Shown one piece after another: positions 54,796 through 63,621 of a DNA stretch of 64,000 nt. The position numbers were made by a program, and so were the translations under genes. Below the pieces are notes generated by a model, which was not told the origin of the DNA, did not search any database, and worked only from the letters and a program-made list of their open reading frames with translations. Positions within the stretch are counted from its first letter, which is position 1. The number at the start of each line of letters is the position of its first letter. The DNA comes from Camelimonas lactis (GTDB lineage Bacteria > Pseudomonadota > Alphaproteobacteria > Rhizobiales > Beijerinckiaceae). The DNA lies in NCBI RefSeq assembly GCF_004342915.1, contig NZ_SLWL01000012.1, positions 62,001 through 126,000 on the forward strand, given 5' to 3'.

Positions 54796-55590
54796 TTACG
54801 AAAGATCCGCTTTCACCGAGGGGAGATCCGGCTCCCCACTCCCGGCTCCCGCCGCGCACACCGCCGCCGGGCGCCCGTCCCGCGTCAGCAACGGAATGGA
54901 CGATGTGATCCGCTGTTCTTCCGTGTCGATCTGCGAGACAACGGCGATCGATTCGACGCCGGCCGCCGTGGCCGCCCGCCATGCGGCGGCGTAGCCGGGA
55001 TCGAGATCGGGCGCCAGGGCGAAGGCGTCCGCCCGCATCTGGACCACATAGAGCATGACAGCGCGGTTGCCGGCGCTGACCATGTCGGCGAGTTCCACCA
55101 GATGCTTGGCGCCGCGCGCGGTCACGCAGTCGGGAAATTCGGCGAGGCCCCGCTGGCGCATCAGGTGCACGTTCTTGATTTCGACATAGCAGGGCGGCCT
55201 GCCCGGATGCTCAAGCAGGATGTCGATGCGGCTGGAGCGGCCATAACGCACCTCGCGTCGCAGGCAGTCATAGCCCGCCAGCTGCGGGATGACGCCGGCC
55301 CTCAGGGCTTCTTCGGCCAGGGCATTGGGCCGCGACGTGTTGATGCCCACCCATTGCGGGCTGTCCGGCGCGTCGATCTCCACCAGCTCCCATGACCACG
55401 GCAGCGCCCGCTTCGGGTTGTTCGAGCGGGAAAGCATGGCGCGGCTGCCCGGCGTTGTCAGCCCCAGCATGGCGCCTGGATTGGCGCAATGGGCGGTGAC
55501 GACCGCGCCGTCCTCAAGCTCCATGTCGGCGAGGAAGCGCTTGTAGCGCCGCAGCAGCCGCGCTTCGACCAGGGGGGAGGGATAATGCAT
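54796..55590 (-). CDS. sfsA: SfsA DNA/RNA nuclease homologue
   Basis: 264 residues. The family start PLVEARLLRRYKRFLADM, the CANPGAM motif, PKRALPWSWELV, GRSSRIDILLE, YVEIKNVHL and PDCVTARGAKHL are all conserved. First described as a sugar fermentation stimulation factor, SfsA carries an OB-fold and a nuclease-like DEK core. ATG 55590 gives the usual N-terminus. The stop is just before a G13/C13 tract. Confidence 0.95.
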   Translation of the reverse strand: MHYPSPLVEARLLRRYKRFLADMELEDGAVVTAHCANPGAMLGLTTPGSRAMLSRSNNPKRALPWSWELVEIDAPDSPQWVGINTSRPNALAEEALRAGVIPQLAGYDCLRREVRYGRSSRIDILLEHPGRPPCYVEIKNVHLMRQRGLAEFPDCVTARGAKHLVELADMVSAGNRAVMLYVVQMRADAFALAPDLDPGYAAAWRAATAAGVESIAVVSQIDTEEQRITSSIPLLTRDGRPAAVCAAGAGSGEPDLPSVKADLS

Positions 55591-55877
55591 GTCGGAGCCG
55601 GTGATCCCGTGTTGGAGCGCCGCAGGGCAGGCGATCCCCGACCGTTACAGCCGGGCGCGCCCTGGCTCAAGCCGCGCCGGGCCTGCGCCGGCGCGCACCG
55701 CCCATTGTAACGCCTCTGACGCGGCAAGGAGGCATGGCGCGACAGTTTCCGTGACGGACGCGCCGTGGCGGGATTATAACCCTTGCGCCCGCTGCGCCAG
55801 CTTCGCGCGCCGCGCCTCAATGATTCCCGTTCAGATCACCTGTTCAGGCCATCTGCTCAAGCCACCCTGGGGACGCC

Positions 55878-56654
55878 ATGTCGGAACAACAGAACAGCAG
55901 CGCAACGCCGGTGACGGCGGCCGTGCTCGTCATCGGCGACGAAATCCTGTCCGGCCGGACCAAGGACCGCAATATCGGCTTCATCGCCGAATACCTCACC
56001 AACATTGGCGTGGACCTCAAGGAGGTGCGCGTCGTCCCCGACGAACACCAGGAGATCGTCGACGCCGTCAACGCCCTGCGCCGGCGCTACCATTATGTCT
56101 TCACCACCGGCGGCATCGGCCCCACCCATGACGACATCACCGCCGACGCCATCGCCGCCGCCTTTGGCGTCAGCATCGACGTGGACGAGCGGGCCGTTCA
56201 GGAGTTGCTGAAGCGGCTGCGGCGCGAGGACCTGACGCCGGCCCGCCTGCGCATGGCCCGCATTCCGGCCGGGGCTGAGCTGGTGCTGAACGAAGTCTCC
56301 AGCGCCCCGGGGTTCTGGATCGGCAATGTCATTACCATGGCGGGCGTGCCTGCGATCATGCAGTCGATGATGGACTGGGTGGGGCCGCGCCTGCGCACAG
56401 GCCAGCGCATGCTGTCGACGTCGATCCGCGCCGATGCGCGTGAGGGCGACGTGGCGGCGCCGTTCGGCGAAGTTGCCCGCGTCTTCCCGGACGTCATCAT
56501 GGGCAGCTACCCCTTCAATGACGAGAAGGGGTTCAACACCAATCTGGTGCTGCGCAGCCGCGACGCCGCCCGGCTGGAGCAGGCGCGCCAGGCGGTTGAG
56601 GCCATGCTGGCGGCCCTGCCGTCGCGGGACGCAACCGGCGTCGCCAGACCCTGA
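55878..56654 (+). CDS. CinA-type molybdopterin-binding protein
   Basis: 258 residues. AAVLVIGDEILSGRTKDRNIGFIAEYL, VVPDEHQEIVDAVNAL and FTTGGIGPTHDDITADAIAAAF are the MoCF-biosynthesis/CinA N-terminal domain. The nicotinamide-nucleotide amidase domain of full CinA is absent, as is common for this family. The role may be in FAD/NAD pyrophosphohydrolysis (COG1058-type) but is not shown by sequence. ATG 55878 has GGGGA just upstream. Confidence 0.88.
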   Translation: MSEQQNSSATPVTAAVLVIGDEILSGRTKDRNIGFIAEYLTNIGVDLKEVRVVPDEHQEIVDAVNALRRRYHYVFTTGGIGPTHDDITADAIAAAFGVSIDVDERAVQELLKRLRREDLTPARLRMARIPAGAELVLNEVSSAPGFWIGNVITMAGVPAIMQSMMDWVGPRLRTGQRMLSTSIRADAREGDVAAPFGEVARVFPDVIMGSYPFNDEKGFNTNLVLRSRDAARLEQARQAVEAMLAALPSRDATGVARP

Positions 56655-56683
56655 CGGCGGGGCCGGGCGGTTGTGGCGGGTCC

Positions 56684-57880
56684 TCAGCCGCCGCCCAGCA
56701 CCTCGTCATTGTGGGCGCCCAAAGCCGGCGGCGGCGCTGGCGGACGCTTGGTTTCGCCGGAGATCCATATCGGGCTGTCGATGGTCAGGGGCGCCCCGTC
56801 CAGCCCCTGCATCGGCGTCAGCACCCCGGCGGCGAGCATCTGTTCGTCGTGCACCGCGTCGAACACATGGGCGACAACGCTGTGGGTTACTCCCGCCTCC
56901 GTCAGCAGGTTGTGCCAGGCCGCGGCTGGCCGCGTCGCGAAAATCTGGTCGAACAGGGCGATCAGCTCCGCCGCATGTTCGGCCCGTGAGGCCATGGTGG
57001 CGAGGCGCGGATCGTCCGCGAGTTCGGGCCGGCCGATGACCCGGGTGACGGCCGGCCAGCAGTGAACCTGCTGGTTGGCGGTGACGGCCAGGGTTAGCCA
57101 GCGCCCGTCGGCGCAGCGGTAATGGCTGCCCAGGGGATTGGTTCCCTCCAGCCGGGGAAGCGGCCTCGGCGGCGCGACGCCGGCGATGGCCCCCTGGATT
57201 GAAATGGCGTTCGACCAGGCGCCGTTGGCGATCAGCGATGAGCCGACATGGGCGCCGCGTCCGGTGCGCTCGCGACGATACAAGGCGGAGACAATGGCGC
57301 CATAGAGCGCCAGCGCGCCCATATGGTCGCCCATGCCGGGCGTGGAGCGCGCCGGAACGCTGTCCCCGGTCGGCCGCACCTGATCCATCAGGCCGGAGCG
57401 CGCCCACCACGCGGTGGCGTCGAAGGCGGCCAGGTCCTTCTCCGGGCCGGTTTCGCCGAAGCCGGTGAATGAGGCGTAGATCAGCCGGTCGTTCAGGCCA
57501 GCGAGCCGGTCCCACGAGATGCCAAGGCGTTCGCGCGCCTTCAGCGGCATATTGGTGATGAACACATCGGCGGTTCGCACCAGGCCGTAAAGCTTTTCCT
57601 GCTCGGAGGGCTGTTTAAGGTCCAGCGCGACGCTGCGCTTGTTGCGGGCCAGCACCGTCCAGAAATAGGCGTGCTCGGTCGGCGTGAGGCCAGGCGCCAG
57701 GTGGAAGCTGCGCATGGGGTCGCCGCCGCCAGGCGGCTCAACCTTGATGACGTCGGCGCCGAAATCCGAAAGAATGGTCGCGGCGGCCGGCGCGGCGACG
57801 AATGAGGCCGCGTCCAGAACGCGCAGGCCGCTGAACATGCCGCGGCCCTGCGGCGCGGCGTCGTCCGGTCGTTGTGTCAC
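56684..57880 (-). CDS. CaiB/BaiF family CoA-transferase
   Basis: 398 residues, class III CoA-transferase. GLRVLDAASFVAAPAAATILSDFGADVIKVEPPGGGDPMR is the N-terminal family hallmark. The catalytic Asp is in ATAWWARSGLMDQ or near it, then GDHMGALALYGAI follows. It moves CoA between acyl donors and acceptors; the substrate is unknown. I place the start at the GTG 57880, which has AGGAG six bases upstream; the longer frame upstream is not family sequence. Confidence 0.87.
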   Translation of the reverse strand: MTQRPDDAAPQGRGMFSGLRVLDAASFVAAPAAATILSDFGADVIKVEPPGGGDPMRSFHLAPGLTPTEHAYFWTVLARNKRSVALDLKQPSEQEKLYGLVRTADVFITNMPLKARERLGISWDRLAGLNDRLIYASFTGFGETGPEKDLAAFDATAWWARSGLMDQVRPTGDSVPARSTPGMGDHMGALALYGAIVSALYRRERTGRGAHVGSSLIANGAWSNAISIQGAIAGVAPPRPLPRLEGTNPLGSHYRCADGRWLTLAVTANQQVHCWPAVTRVIGRPELADDPRLATMASRAEHAAELIALFDQIFATRPAAAWHNLLTEAGVTHSVVAHVFDAVHDEQMLAAGVLTPMQGLDGAPLTIDSPIWISGETKRPPAPPPALGAHNDEVLGGG

Positions 57881-58221
57881 CGGCGTCTCCTGTCCCTGTC
57901 GAACGTCGCCATGCCGGGCGGCGCGCCGCTCCTGCTGACGATCTTGTCTGGTGATTCTGGCGGCCGGCCTGGTGGTTTTTCTTGCCGGTTCCGCCAGAAT
58001 CACAGGGTGTCACGCGGGCCGCCCGCCGGCAATCGCCCTGGCGCCTGATCCGTTCACATTGAATCGCCCCGGCGATCCAGCGTGAACGACGGACCCATCA
58101 GCCTCACGCGAGAAGGGGCGTCGCGGGCCGTCCGGCCGCCGGAGAGCCCGGCGCGGGCGCCGCCCATAACGCGCGACGCCGCCAGGGGAGAAGCGGATTT
58201 TGAGGACAGTCAGTGACAGGT
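57881..58221. other. Region between the CoA-transferase gene and the tRNA
   Basis: 341 bases. It contains a 53-base hairpin (57951-58003) and a smaller inverted repeat with GTTCAC...GTGAAC arms (58051-58086). It should include the CoA-transferase promoter and the tRNA 3' processing/termination region; no T-rich terminator is seen right after the tRNA. Confidence 0.5.
57951..58003. repeat. Inverted repeat with 13-base perfect arms
   Basis: GTGATTCTGGCGG (57951-57963) and CCGCCAGAATCAC (57991-58003) are exact reverse complements; a further CCGGC/GCCGG lies inside, with a T-rich loop. It lies between the CoA-transferase gene start and the tRNA 3' end. Confidence 0.75.
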
Positions 58222-58524
58222 TGGTGCGGACGACGGGACTCGAACCCGTACTCTCAGGGAGAGGCAGATTTTCATACCACTTCGGCTTTCGCCGCCGCAT
58301 GTCTGCGTTCGTGGTCTGGACTGTCCCTTCGCCATGACCCGAAGGCTTTAGGCGCCGCCCGTCCAGTCTCTACACCTTCCCCAAAAGGGGCTTGGCTCGG
58401 GATTGGCCTGGAGCATTCGCCCGTTAGCTTTCCCCGACTTTGAGCGGTTCTACTCCGTGGGTTTCCCCGCGGGCACTCCAATTCTAGTTCAAGTCTGCTG
58501 CGTCTACCATTTCGCCACGTCCGC
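58222..58524 (-). tRNA. tRNA-Leu(UAA), interrupted by a group I intron
   Basis: Exon 1 (58524-58491, 34 nt) runs from the acceptor stem GCGGACG through the D arm to U34. Exon 2 (58272-58222, 51 nt) starts AAAATCTGC and ends CGTCCGC-A-CCA. Spliced, they give a perfect seven-pair acceptor stem, anticodon stem GCAGA/TCTGC with loop CU-UAA-AA, a long class II variable arm (CTCTC-CCT-GAGAG) and T arm ACGGG-TTCGAGT-CCCGT. The CCA end is encoded. The anticodon UAA exists only after removal of the intron, which sits between U34 and A35. This is a leucine tRNA by anticodon and long variable arm. Confidence 0.95.
58273..58490 (-). ncRNA. Self-splicing group I intron (IC3-like) in tRNA-Leu(UAA)
   Basis: 218 nt, no reading frame. 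The 5' splice site follows U34, which can form the required U-G wobble with GAGU at intron positions 13-16 (P1), and the intron ends in G. Core helices read by eye (intron numbering): P2 19-25/30-36 with GAAA loop; P3 44-49/131-136; P4 54-58/90-94; P6 101-104/109-112; P7 123-127/168-172; P8 146-151/160-165; P9 197-200/205-208 with GAAA loop, plus 176-180/211-215. Two stretches almost equal the conserved plastid trnL intron core: GGCCAATCCCGAGCCAA (83-99) and AGGTGTAGAGACT (114-126). No endonuclease gene is present. Confidence 0.93.
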
Positions 58525-58683
58525 ACAGGCAACGAGACCGCTATTGGTCACCGCCTGGCGCGCCAGGGCGCGCCCCTTGCTTATGCGGGATACAACCGGG
58601 GCTTTCAATGTGTCCCGGCGCTGCGCTGGCGGTTCATCCCGCTATTTTGCAGGTCGCGCCAAATTTGTCGCGCGGCGCCGGTC

Positions 58684-59925
58684 TCAGCCAGCCGCCGCGT
58701 CGCCGCGCACGGCCTGTGGCGCCTGCCAGCCGTAGAGCCAGTCATAGCGGGCGAGCACCCCGGCGCCGCCGAGCCGGCGCATGGCGAAATTGCGGGCGAA
58801 ACTGAGTGGCGCGCGCATGTGGTAGATGCGGCCGTTGCCGCGGGCCTGCTGCTGCACCTTCATGGTCCGCGCCCGGCGGGCGGCGCCATACATTTCCAGC
58901 GCCCGCGCCGGGGCCATGCCGGCCACGGCGGCCTCACCCAGCAGGGCCGCCAGCGCGGCGGCGTCCTCGATGGCGAGCGCCCCGCCTTGGGCGAGAAACG
59001 GCAGCACCGGATGAGCGGCGTCGCCCAGCAAAGCCACGCGCCCGTCGCTCCAGCGCGGCGGCGGCGGCGCATCGTGCAGGGCGTGGATGCGCCAGTCCCG
59101 GCCGGCCGCCAGCAGATCACGCGCGCGCATGTCGGCCCGGGAGAAGGCGTTCATCAGCACGGCGGGGTCAGCTTCGTGGCTCCAGTCCGGCAACGCCTCG
59201 CGGGAAGGGATGACGGCGACCACGTTCAGCGCCCGCCCGCCGGCGACGCCATAATGAACCAGGTGCTGGCCGCCGCCGAGCCACAGCCCGGTCTCCGTCA
59301 CGCGCACATGCGGCGGCAGCTCGCTGGCCGGAATCACCGCGCGCCAGGCGTGATAGCCGCGATAGCGCGGCGCGCCGCCGCCAAGGCTTTCCCTGATTCG
59401 CGACCACACGCCATCCGCGCCGATCACCAGATCCGCCAGCAGGTCCTCCTGCTGGCCGGAGGCGTTGGCGATGGTGAGGCGCGCCTGCTCGCCATGATTG
59501 CCGGCGGCGGAGGCGGTGCGTCCGGCAAGAATGCGCACGGAGGTCCGCGCCCGCAGGGCGTCGAGCATGATGGTGTGCAGGTCTGAGCGGGCGATCACCA
59601 GATACGGCGCGCCATAGCGCTGGCGCATGGTTTCGCCCAGTTCCAGCCGCGACAGTTCGGCGCCGCCGCGCAGGGCGCGTATCCGCACGGCTTCCGGCTC
59701 CACGGCCTGCCGCATCAGGGCGGGGCCGAGGCCCAGGGCGAACAGCACCCGGCTGGCGTTGGGGGAAAGCTGGATGCCGGCGCCGGTTTCGTTCAGGGCC
59801 GTGCGCTTTTCAACCAGCGTGCTGGCGACGCCGATATCGCGAAGGGCGAGGGCGGCGGCGAGGCCGCCAATGCCGGCGCCGGCAATGATGGCGGAGCCGG
59901 CGCCCTGATGTGCGGAACGGGTCAT
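58684..59925 (-). CDS. FAD-dependent aromatic-ring monooxygenase family
   Basis: 413 residues, group A flavin monooxygenase. The dinucleotide motif IIAGAGIGGLAAALAL, the DG motif LVIGADGVWSRIRE and the GD motif VALLGDAAHPVLPFLAQGGALAIEDA are all in place. Close relatives include salicylate and 3-hydroxybenzoate hydroxylases, but the substrate cannot be assigned. ATG 59925 is used. No aromatic-degradation cluster surrounds it, although the lactonase-like hydrolase at 50560 is in the same window. Confidence 0.87.
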   Translation of the reverse strand: MTRSAHQGAGSAIIAGAGIGGLAAALALRDIGVASTLVEKRTALNETGAGIQLSPNASRVLFALGLGPALMRQAVEPEAVRIRALRGGAELSRLELGETMRQRYGAPYLVIARSDLHTIMLDALRARTSVRILAGRTASAAGNHGEQARLTIANASGQQEDLLADLVIGADGVWSRIRESLGGGAPRYRGYHAWRAVIPASELPPHVRVTETGLWLGGGQHLVHYGVAGGRALNVVAVIPSREALPDWSHEADPAVLMNAFSRADMRARDLLAAGRDWRIHALHDAPPPPRWSDGRVALLGDAAHPVLPFLAQGGALAIEDAAALAALLGEAAVAGMAPARALEMYGAARRARTMKVQQQARGNGRIYHMRAPLSFARNFAMRRLGGAGVLARYDWLYGWQAPQAVRGDAAAG

Positions 59926-60093
59926 GTATCTTTCGTCTGGAAGCCGGGGCCGGCCGGGCGGATCTGCTCTGCCCGTCTGATCTGACGCATTGTCCGCGCG
60001 CAGCGGCCGCCGCGCCGGAAAAGGCGATGCGGCCTGTTCTGCATCTGGAATTGTGTCGAAACCAGGGGAGACGTCCCGTGGTGAAAATGCAAA

Positions 60094-60113
60094 ACGGCGC
60101 CGCGCGGCGCCGT
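60094..60113 (-). terminator. Terminator of the zinc-finger protein gene
   Basis: ACGGCGCCG/CGGCGCCGT, nine pairs with a CG loop, followed on the minus strand by TTTTGCATTTTC, 39 bases past the stop. Confidence 0.72.
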
Positions 60114-60152
60114 CTCTGTCCCGGGGCAGGTCCTGCGGCAAGTCGTCAAGGC

Positions 60153-60398
60153 TCAGGCGGCCGCGGCCTCCCAGGCGCATTCCTTCGGCAGGCAGGCGCC
60201 GGCCTTCAGGGCGGCGTTGAACCGATAAAGGGTGGAGCAATAGCTGCACACCGCCTCGTTCTCGCTGCCCATGTCGATGAAGATGTGCGGGTGATCAAAT
60301 GGCGGCCGCGCGCCAATGCACATGAATTCGCGCGAACCAACCTCGATAACCTGAACGCCGGCGTCGTTCTGGAAGTGTGGCGTTCCGTGGTCGGCCAT
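60153..60398 (-). CDS. Zinc-finger domain protein (zf-CHCC, NDUFS6-like)
   Basis: 81 residues. FMCIG...HPHIFIDMG...AVCSYCSTLYRF supplies the C-x-H-x-C-x2-C zinc ligands of the zf-CHCC family, related to the small complex I subunit NDUFS6 and widespread in alphaproteobacteria. It may help complex I assembly, by analogy only. The ATG at 60398 is taken as start; one at 60434 is possible. Confidence 0.88.
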   Translation of the reverse strand: MADHGTPHFQNDAGVQVIEVGSREFMCIGARPPFDHPHIFIDMGSENEAVCSYCSTLYRFNAALKAGACLPKECAWEAAAA

Positions 60399-60473
60399 TG
60401 CTGCATCCCCGTTTATCGAACCGGCGCGCACCATAAGCGCAACCGGGCGAATGCGCCATACCCGCGTCGCGTC

Positions 60474-61169
60474 TCAGCCGCGCCCTTGTGGCGGCGCATG
60501 GTCGCGGCGCGATCCGGCGGCCAGGGCGTCGCCCAGCATCCAGGCGAAACCGAGGGCCCAGGCGCCGCCGAGGCACCAGCCGGTCAGCACATCCGTTGGC
60601 CAGTGCACGGCCAGATAGAGGCGCGAGAATCCGATCACGAGCCCGAGCGCGACCGCGGCGGCGCAGGCCAGCCAGCGCGCCGCGCGGCTGGCGGTGAGGG
60701 CGATCGCCAGGATTCCGTAGACGGCGATGCTGAGCATGGCGTGGCTGCTGGGAAAGCTGGCGCCGTTAAAGCCGCCAAGGCGCGGAACCACATCGGGACG
60801 GGGCCGCGCCGCCAGCAGTTTCAGCGCCGTCACGGCCAGGATGGCGCTGGCGACGGCGCACACAACCCCAAGGGCAAGCCGCCGCCGGCCGGTCGCGGCC
60901 AGGAAAATGGCGACGGCGGCGGTCGCCGCCGCCAGCCAGAGGGATGATCCGAAAACAGACACCAGCCAGAACGCGCGCGCGGTTCCGGCCGGGCCAAGGC
61001 CAACGGCGTGATCACCCGGCTGGCGCAGCGCCAGCAGGATGTTCGCGTCCCAGGGCGCGCTGGCGCCGCTGAGCCCCAGCCAGCCGATAAAGCAGCTGGC
61101 GAGGAGCAGGGTGGCGATGGCAAGGGCGAGGGCGCCATGGCGCCGGGCGGCAGTGTGAGACGGGAGCAA
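60474..61169 (-). CDS. PAP2 superfamily membrane phosphatase
   Basis: 231 residues with five or six helices. The three phosphatase motifs are KLLAARPRPD (K-x6-RP), PSSHAM (PSxH) and SRLYLAVHWPTDV (SR-x5-H-x3-D). Substrates of the family are lipid phosphates such as undecaprenyl pyrophosphate or phosphatidic acid. No ATG fits the N-terminus; the TTG at 61169 with AAAGG seven bases upstream is the likely start. Confidence 0.88.
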   Translation of the reverse strand: MLPSHTAARRHGALALAIATLLLASCFIGWLGLSGASAPWDANILLALRQPGDHAVGLGPAGTARAFWLVSVFGSSLWLAAATAAVAIFLAATGRRRLALGVVCAVASAILAVTALKLLAARPRPDVVPRLGGFNGASFPSSHAMLSIAVYGILAIALTASRAARWLACAAAVALGLVIGFSRLYLAVHWPTDVLTGWCLGGAWALGFAWMLGDALAAGSRRDHAPPQGRG

Positions 61170-61378
61170 GCGGCGACCTTTCGTGGGCGGGACGTCTGGA
61201 AGCGATGTCGCCAGGCGACAGGCGCGTCAGCGGCGGCGGGCGCGCCAGCCGCCGGGCAGGGGCGCCGCCGTTTATGCAGGCGAAGACGGCGAAACGCCGG
61301 CGCCTCCTCCTGTCCCATCTCGGCCAGAACCGTCGCTTTGCCAGGCCCCTTCTGGAGACAGCCAGCAGTGAAACCCGG

Positions 61379-62134
61379 TCAGTAGCTCACCGCCATGCCG
61401 GCGCGCACGTCCTGCTGGATGCCATACTGGGGGAAGGGATAGCGAAAACCGTTCCGGGCAAGGGCGTTCATGCCGCGTACGGCTGCTTCGAGCGGTTCTG
61501 GCGGCGAGGCCATCAGCATCTCGTTGTCCTCCACGCCGCCATAGCGCCGCTCGGCGAAGCAGGGGATCGACAGGCTGGGCTGGCGCGTGGTCAGGGCGCG
61601 TCCCCAGGAGTCGGCGCAGGCGCTTTCGCCAACCACGCTCCAGTCGAAACGCTTGTAGCCAGACCATTGCATGCCGTTGATCAGATACATCATGGCCCCG
61701 GGCGTGGCGTAGAACAGCACGATATCCGGGTTGGCCAGCCGTCCCGATGACAGGGGGCCGACGGCGAGGGCTTCATAGCGCCCGTCGGGCACGCAATGCA
61801 TGGCGGCCTGATGGGCCGAACTGTCGGCCTCAGTCTCGAACCAGACGCCCTGCATATGACGGCCAGAGCGCCATTCTTCGGTCTTGGCGCCGCCAAGGCC
61901 GACCACGGCGCGGCACTGGGCGCCCACCAGATCCTCCGCCGTTACCCCCACGGTCCAGCCAAGGCGCGACGCCTGGCCCACCAGCTGGTCGAGCGCATGG
62001 ACGGCTTTTGGGCGGCGGATGCGCGGGATCGCCTCCATGTCCGCGCGCCGCTCGAACATCTGCATGCCAAACACATGGCTGCGCAGCTTGAGCAATCGCT
62101 CCAGATCAGCCCCCAGCGTGATGATGTCGCCCAT
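61379..62134 (-). CDS. DUF169 family protein
   Basis: 251 residues. The sequence LGADLERLLKLRSHVFGMQMFERRADM and IPRIRRPKAVHALDQLVGQASRLGWTVGVTAEDLVGAQCRAVVGLG are typical of DUF169, a family of unknown function. Conserved cysteines are visible (GAQCRAVVG, ACADSWGRAL, PCFAERR). ATG 62134 has GGGAGG five bases upstream. It is divergent from the HWE kinase gene, 256 bases away. Confidence 0.85.
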   Translation of the reverse strand: MGDIITLGADLERLLKLRSHVFGMQMFERRADMEAIPRIRRPKAVHALDQLVGQASRLGWTVGVTAEDLVGAQCRAVVGLGGAKTEEWRSGRHMQGVWFETEADSSAHQAAMHCVPDGRYEALAVGPLSSGRLANPDIVLFYATPGAMMYLINGMQWSGYKRFDWSVVGESACADSWGRALTTRQPSLSIPCFAERRYGGVEDNEMLMASPPEPLEAAVRGMNALARNGFRYPFPQYGIQQDVRAGMAVSY

Positions 62135-62390
62135 TGTCGCCTCCCGTTTTGACCAAGCCTGGAACGATTTCAGACTGGGCGTCAACCGGGGCGCCGCGGG
62201 TCGCGCCGTTTCTCCCGGATGGACCAGGAGGCAGACGGGTGGGCAGGGAGGGGAGGCGAACGCAGGCGGGCGGCCGGCGGCGGCCGGAATGCCCTGGCTG
62301 CATGGCTCCGGCCGGGGGCTATTTTACCATTCGCCTCGGCCGCGCCCGTGTGGCAAGGTCGCCCGGCAAATCGATGGCGGAGGTTGCGCG

Positions 62391-63524
62391 GTGACGGGCT
62401 CCAGTGATGGCAAGGCATGTCAGGGGGGTTGCGAGCCGCCGCCCAATACCGCGGCGCCCATCGCCTCGGCGGCGGCCCCCGCTTTAACGGCGTCCCCCGA
62501 ATTGAACGCGTCGCTGCCGGCGCTGTTCGCCGATATGGGCGACAGGCCCGATGCCCCCGACTTTCGCGACTGGCTTGCCGCCATCATCGAGGGCTCTGAC
62601 GACGCCATCATCAGCAAGGACCTGAACGGCGTGATCCAGAGCTGGAACGGCGGGGCCGCGCGCCTGTTTGGCTATAGCGCCAGTGAGGCCATCGGCCGCC
62701 CGGTCACCATGCTGATTCCCGAGGATCGGCTGGATGAGGAGCCGCGGATTCTCGCCGGCATCAGGGCCGGGCGGCGTTTCGAGCATTTTGAAACGGTGCG
62801 CCGCCGCAAGGACGGAGCGCTTGTTGATATCTCCCTGACGATTTCGCCCATCCGCAACCGCCAGGGGAGAATCGTCGGCGCCTCCAAGATCGCCCGTGAC
62901 ATCACCGGACAGCGCCAGGCCCAGGAGCAACAGCAGTTGCTGCTCGGCGAGATGCACCACCGGGTGAAGAACCTGTTCGCCCTGGCCACCGCCATCGTCT
63001 CCTTCAGCATGCGCTCGGCGGCCACTCCGGCCGAAGCGCCGCAGATCATCCAGGCGCGGCTGGCCGCGCTGGCCCGCGCCCACGACATCACCATGACCGC
63101 CTGGCGCGATGACGGGCGGCAAACGGCGGCCACCGACCTGCGGGCCCTGCTTCAGATCATTCTGGAGCCCTATCAGGACGTCGGCCGGATCGTCGTTTCC
63201 GGCGAAAACGCGGCGATTGGTCCCCGGGCTCTCACCAGTCTGGCGCTGTTGCTGCACGAACTGGCGACCAACGCCGCCAAGCATGGCGCGCTGTCCACGC
63301 GCGATGGCCGTCTGGACCTGCGCATTTCAGTTGAAGACCAGATGGTGCGGCTCGTCTGGCGCGAGCATGACGGCCCGGCGGCCGTGACGCGTGGCGCCGC
63401 CGGCTTCGGCAGCCGTCTTGAGCAGGGGCTGGCCGTGGCGCTCGGCGCGGCGGTCGCCCGCGACTGGCGGCCGGAAGGCCTGGTGGTCACCATCGAGGCG
63501 CCGGCGGACAGGCTGGCCGCCTGA
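62391..63524 (+). CDS. PAS-HWE histidine kinase
   Basis: 377 residues. The N-terminal 60 residues are Ala/Pro-rich. A PAS domain (about 65-185) with IIEGSDDAIISKDLNGVIQSWNGGAARLFGYSASE follows. The kinase is of the HWE type: phosphoacceptor His in GEMHHRVKNLFALATAIVSF, N box LHELATNAAKHGALS, and W-x-E in LVWREHDGP. HWE kinases are typical of alphaproteobacteria and often act on light, redox or general stress. Without a membrane helix it is cytoplasmic. The GTG at 62391 has GGAGG seven bases upstream. No response regulator is adjacent. Confidence 0.88.
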   Translation: MTGSSDGKACQGGCEPPPNTAAPIASAAAPALTASPELNASLPALFADMGDRPDAPDFRDWLAAIIEGSDDAIISKDLNGVIQSWNGGAARLFGYSASEAIGRPVTMLIPEDRLDEEPRILAGIRAGRRFEHFETVRRRKDGALVDISLTISPIRNRQGRIVGASKIARDITGQRQAQEQQQLLLGEMHHRVKNLFALATAIVSFSMRSAATPAEAPQIIQARLAALARAHDITMTAWRDDGRQTAATDLRALLQIILEPYQDVGRIVVSGENAAIGPRALTSLALLLHELATNAAKHGALSTRDGRLDLRISVEDQMVRLVWREHDGPAAVTRGAAGFGSRLEQGLAVALGAAVARDWRPEGLVVTIEAPADRLAA

Positions 63525-63621
63525 CGCCGTTCACGCGGACGCCGCCGAGCTTCGTGAAGACGCGTCAAATCAGTTCGCTCCGGCGCTTGCCGATTGGGTG
63601 AACGCCAGCGGCTCCGCTCTG

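Noticed and set aside
58213-58443. Short open frames over the tRNA intron, considered as a homing endonuclease
   Set aside because: No LAGLIDADG, GIY-YIG or HNH motif is present, and the 218-nt intron is too short to encode one.
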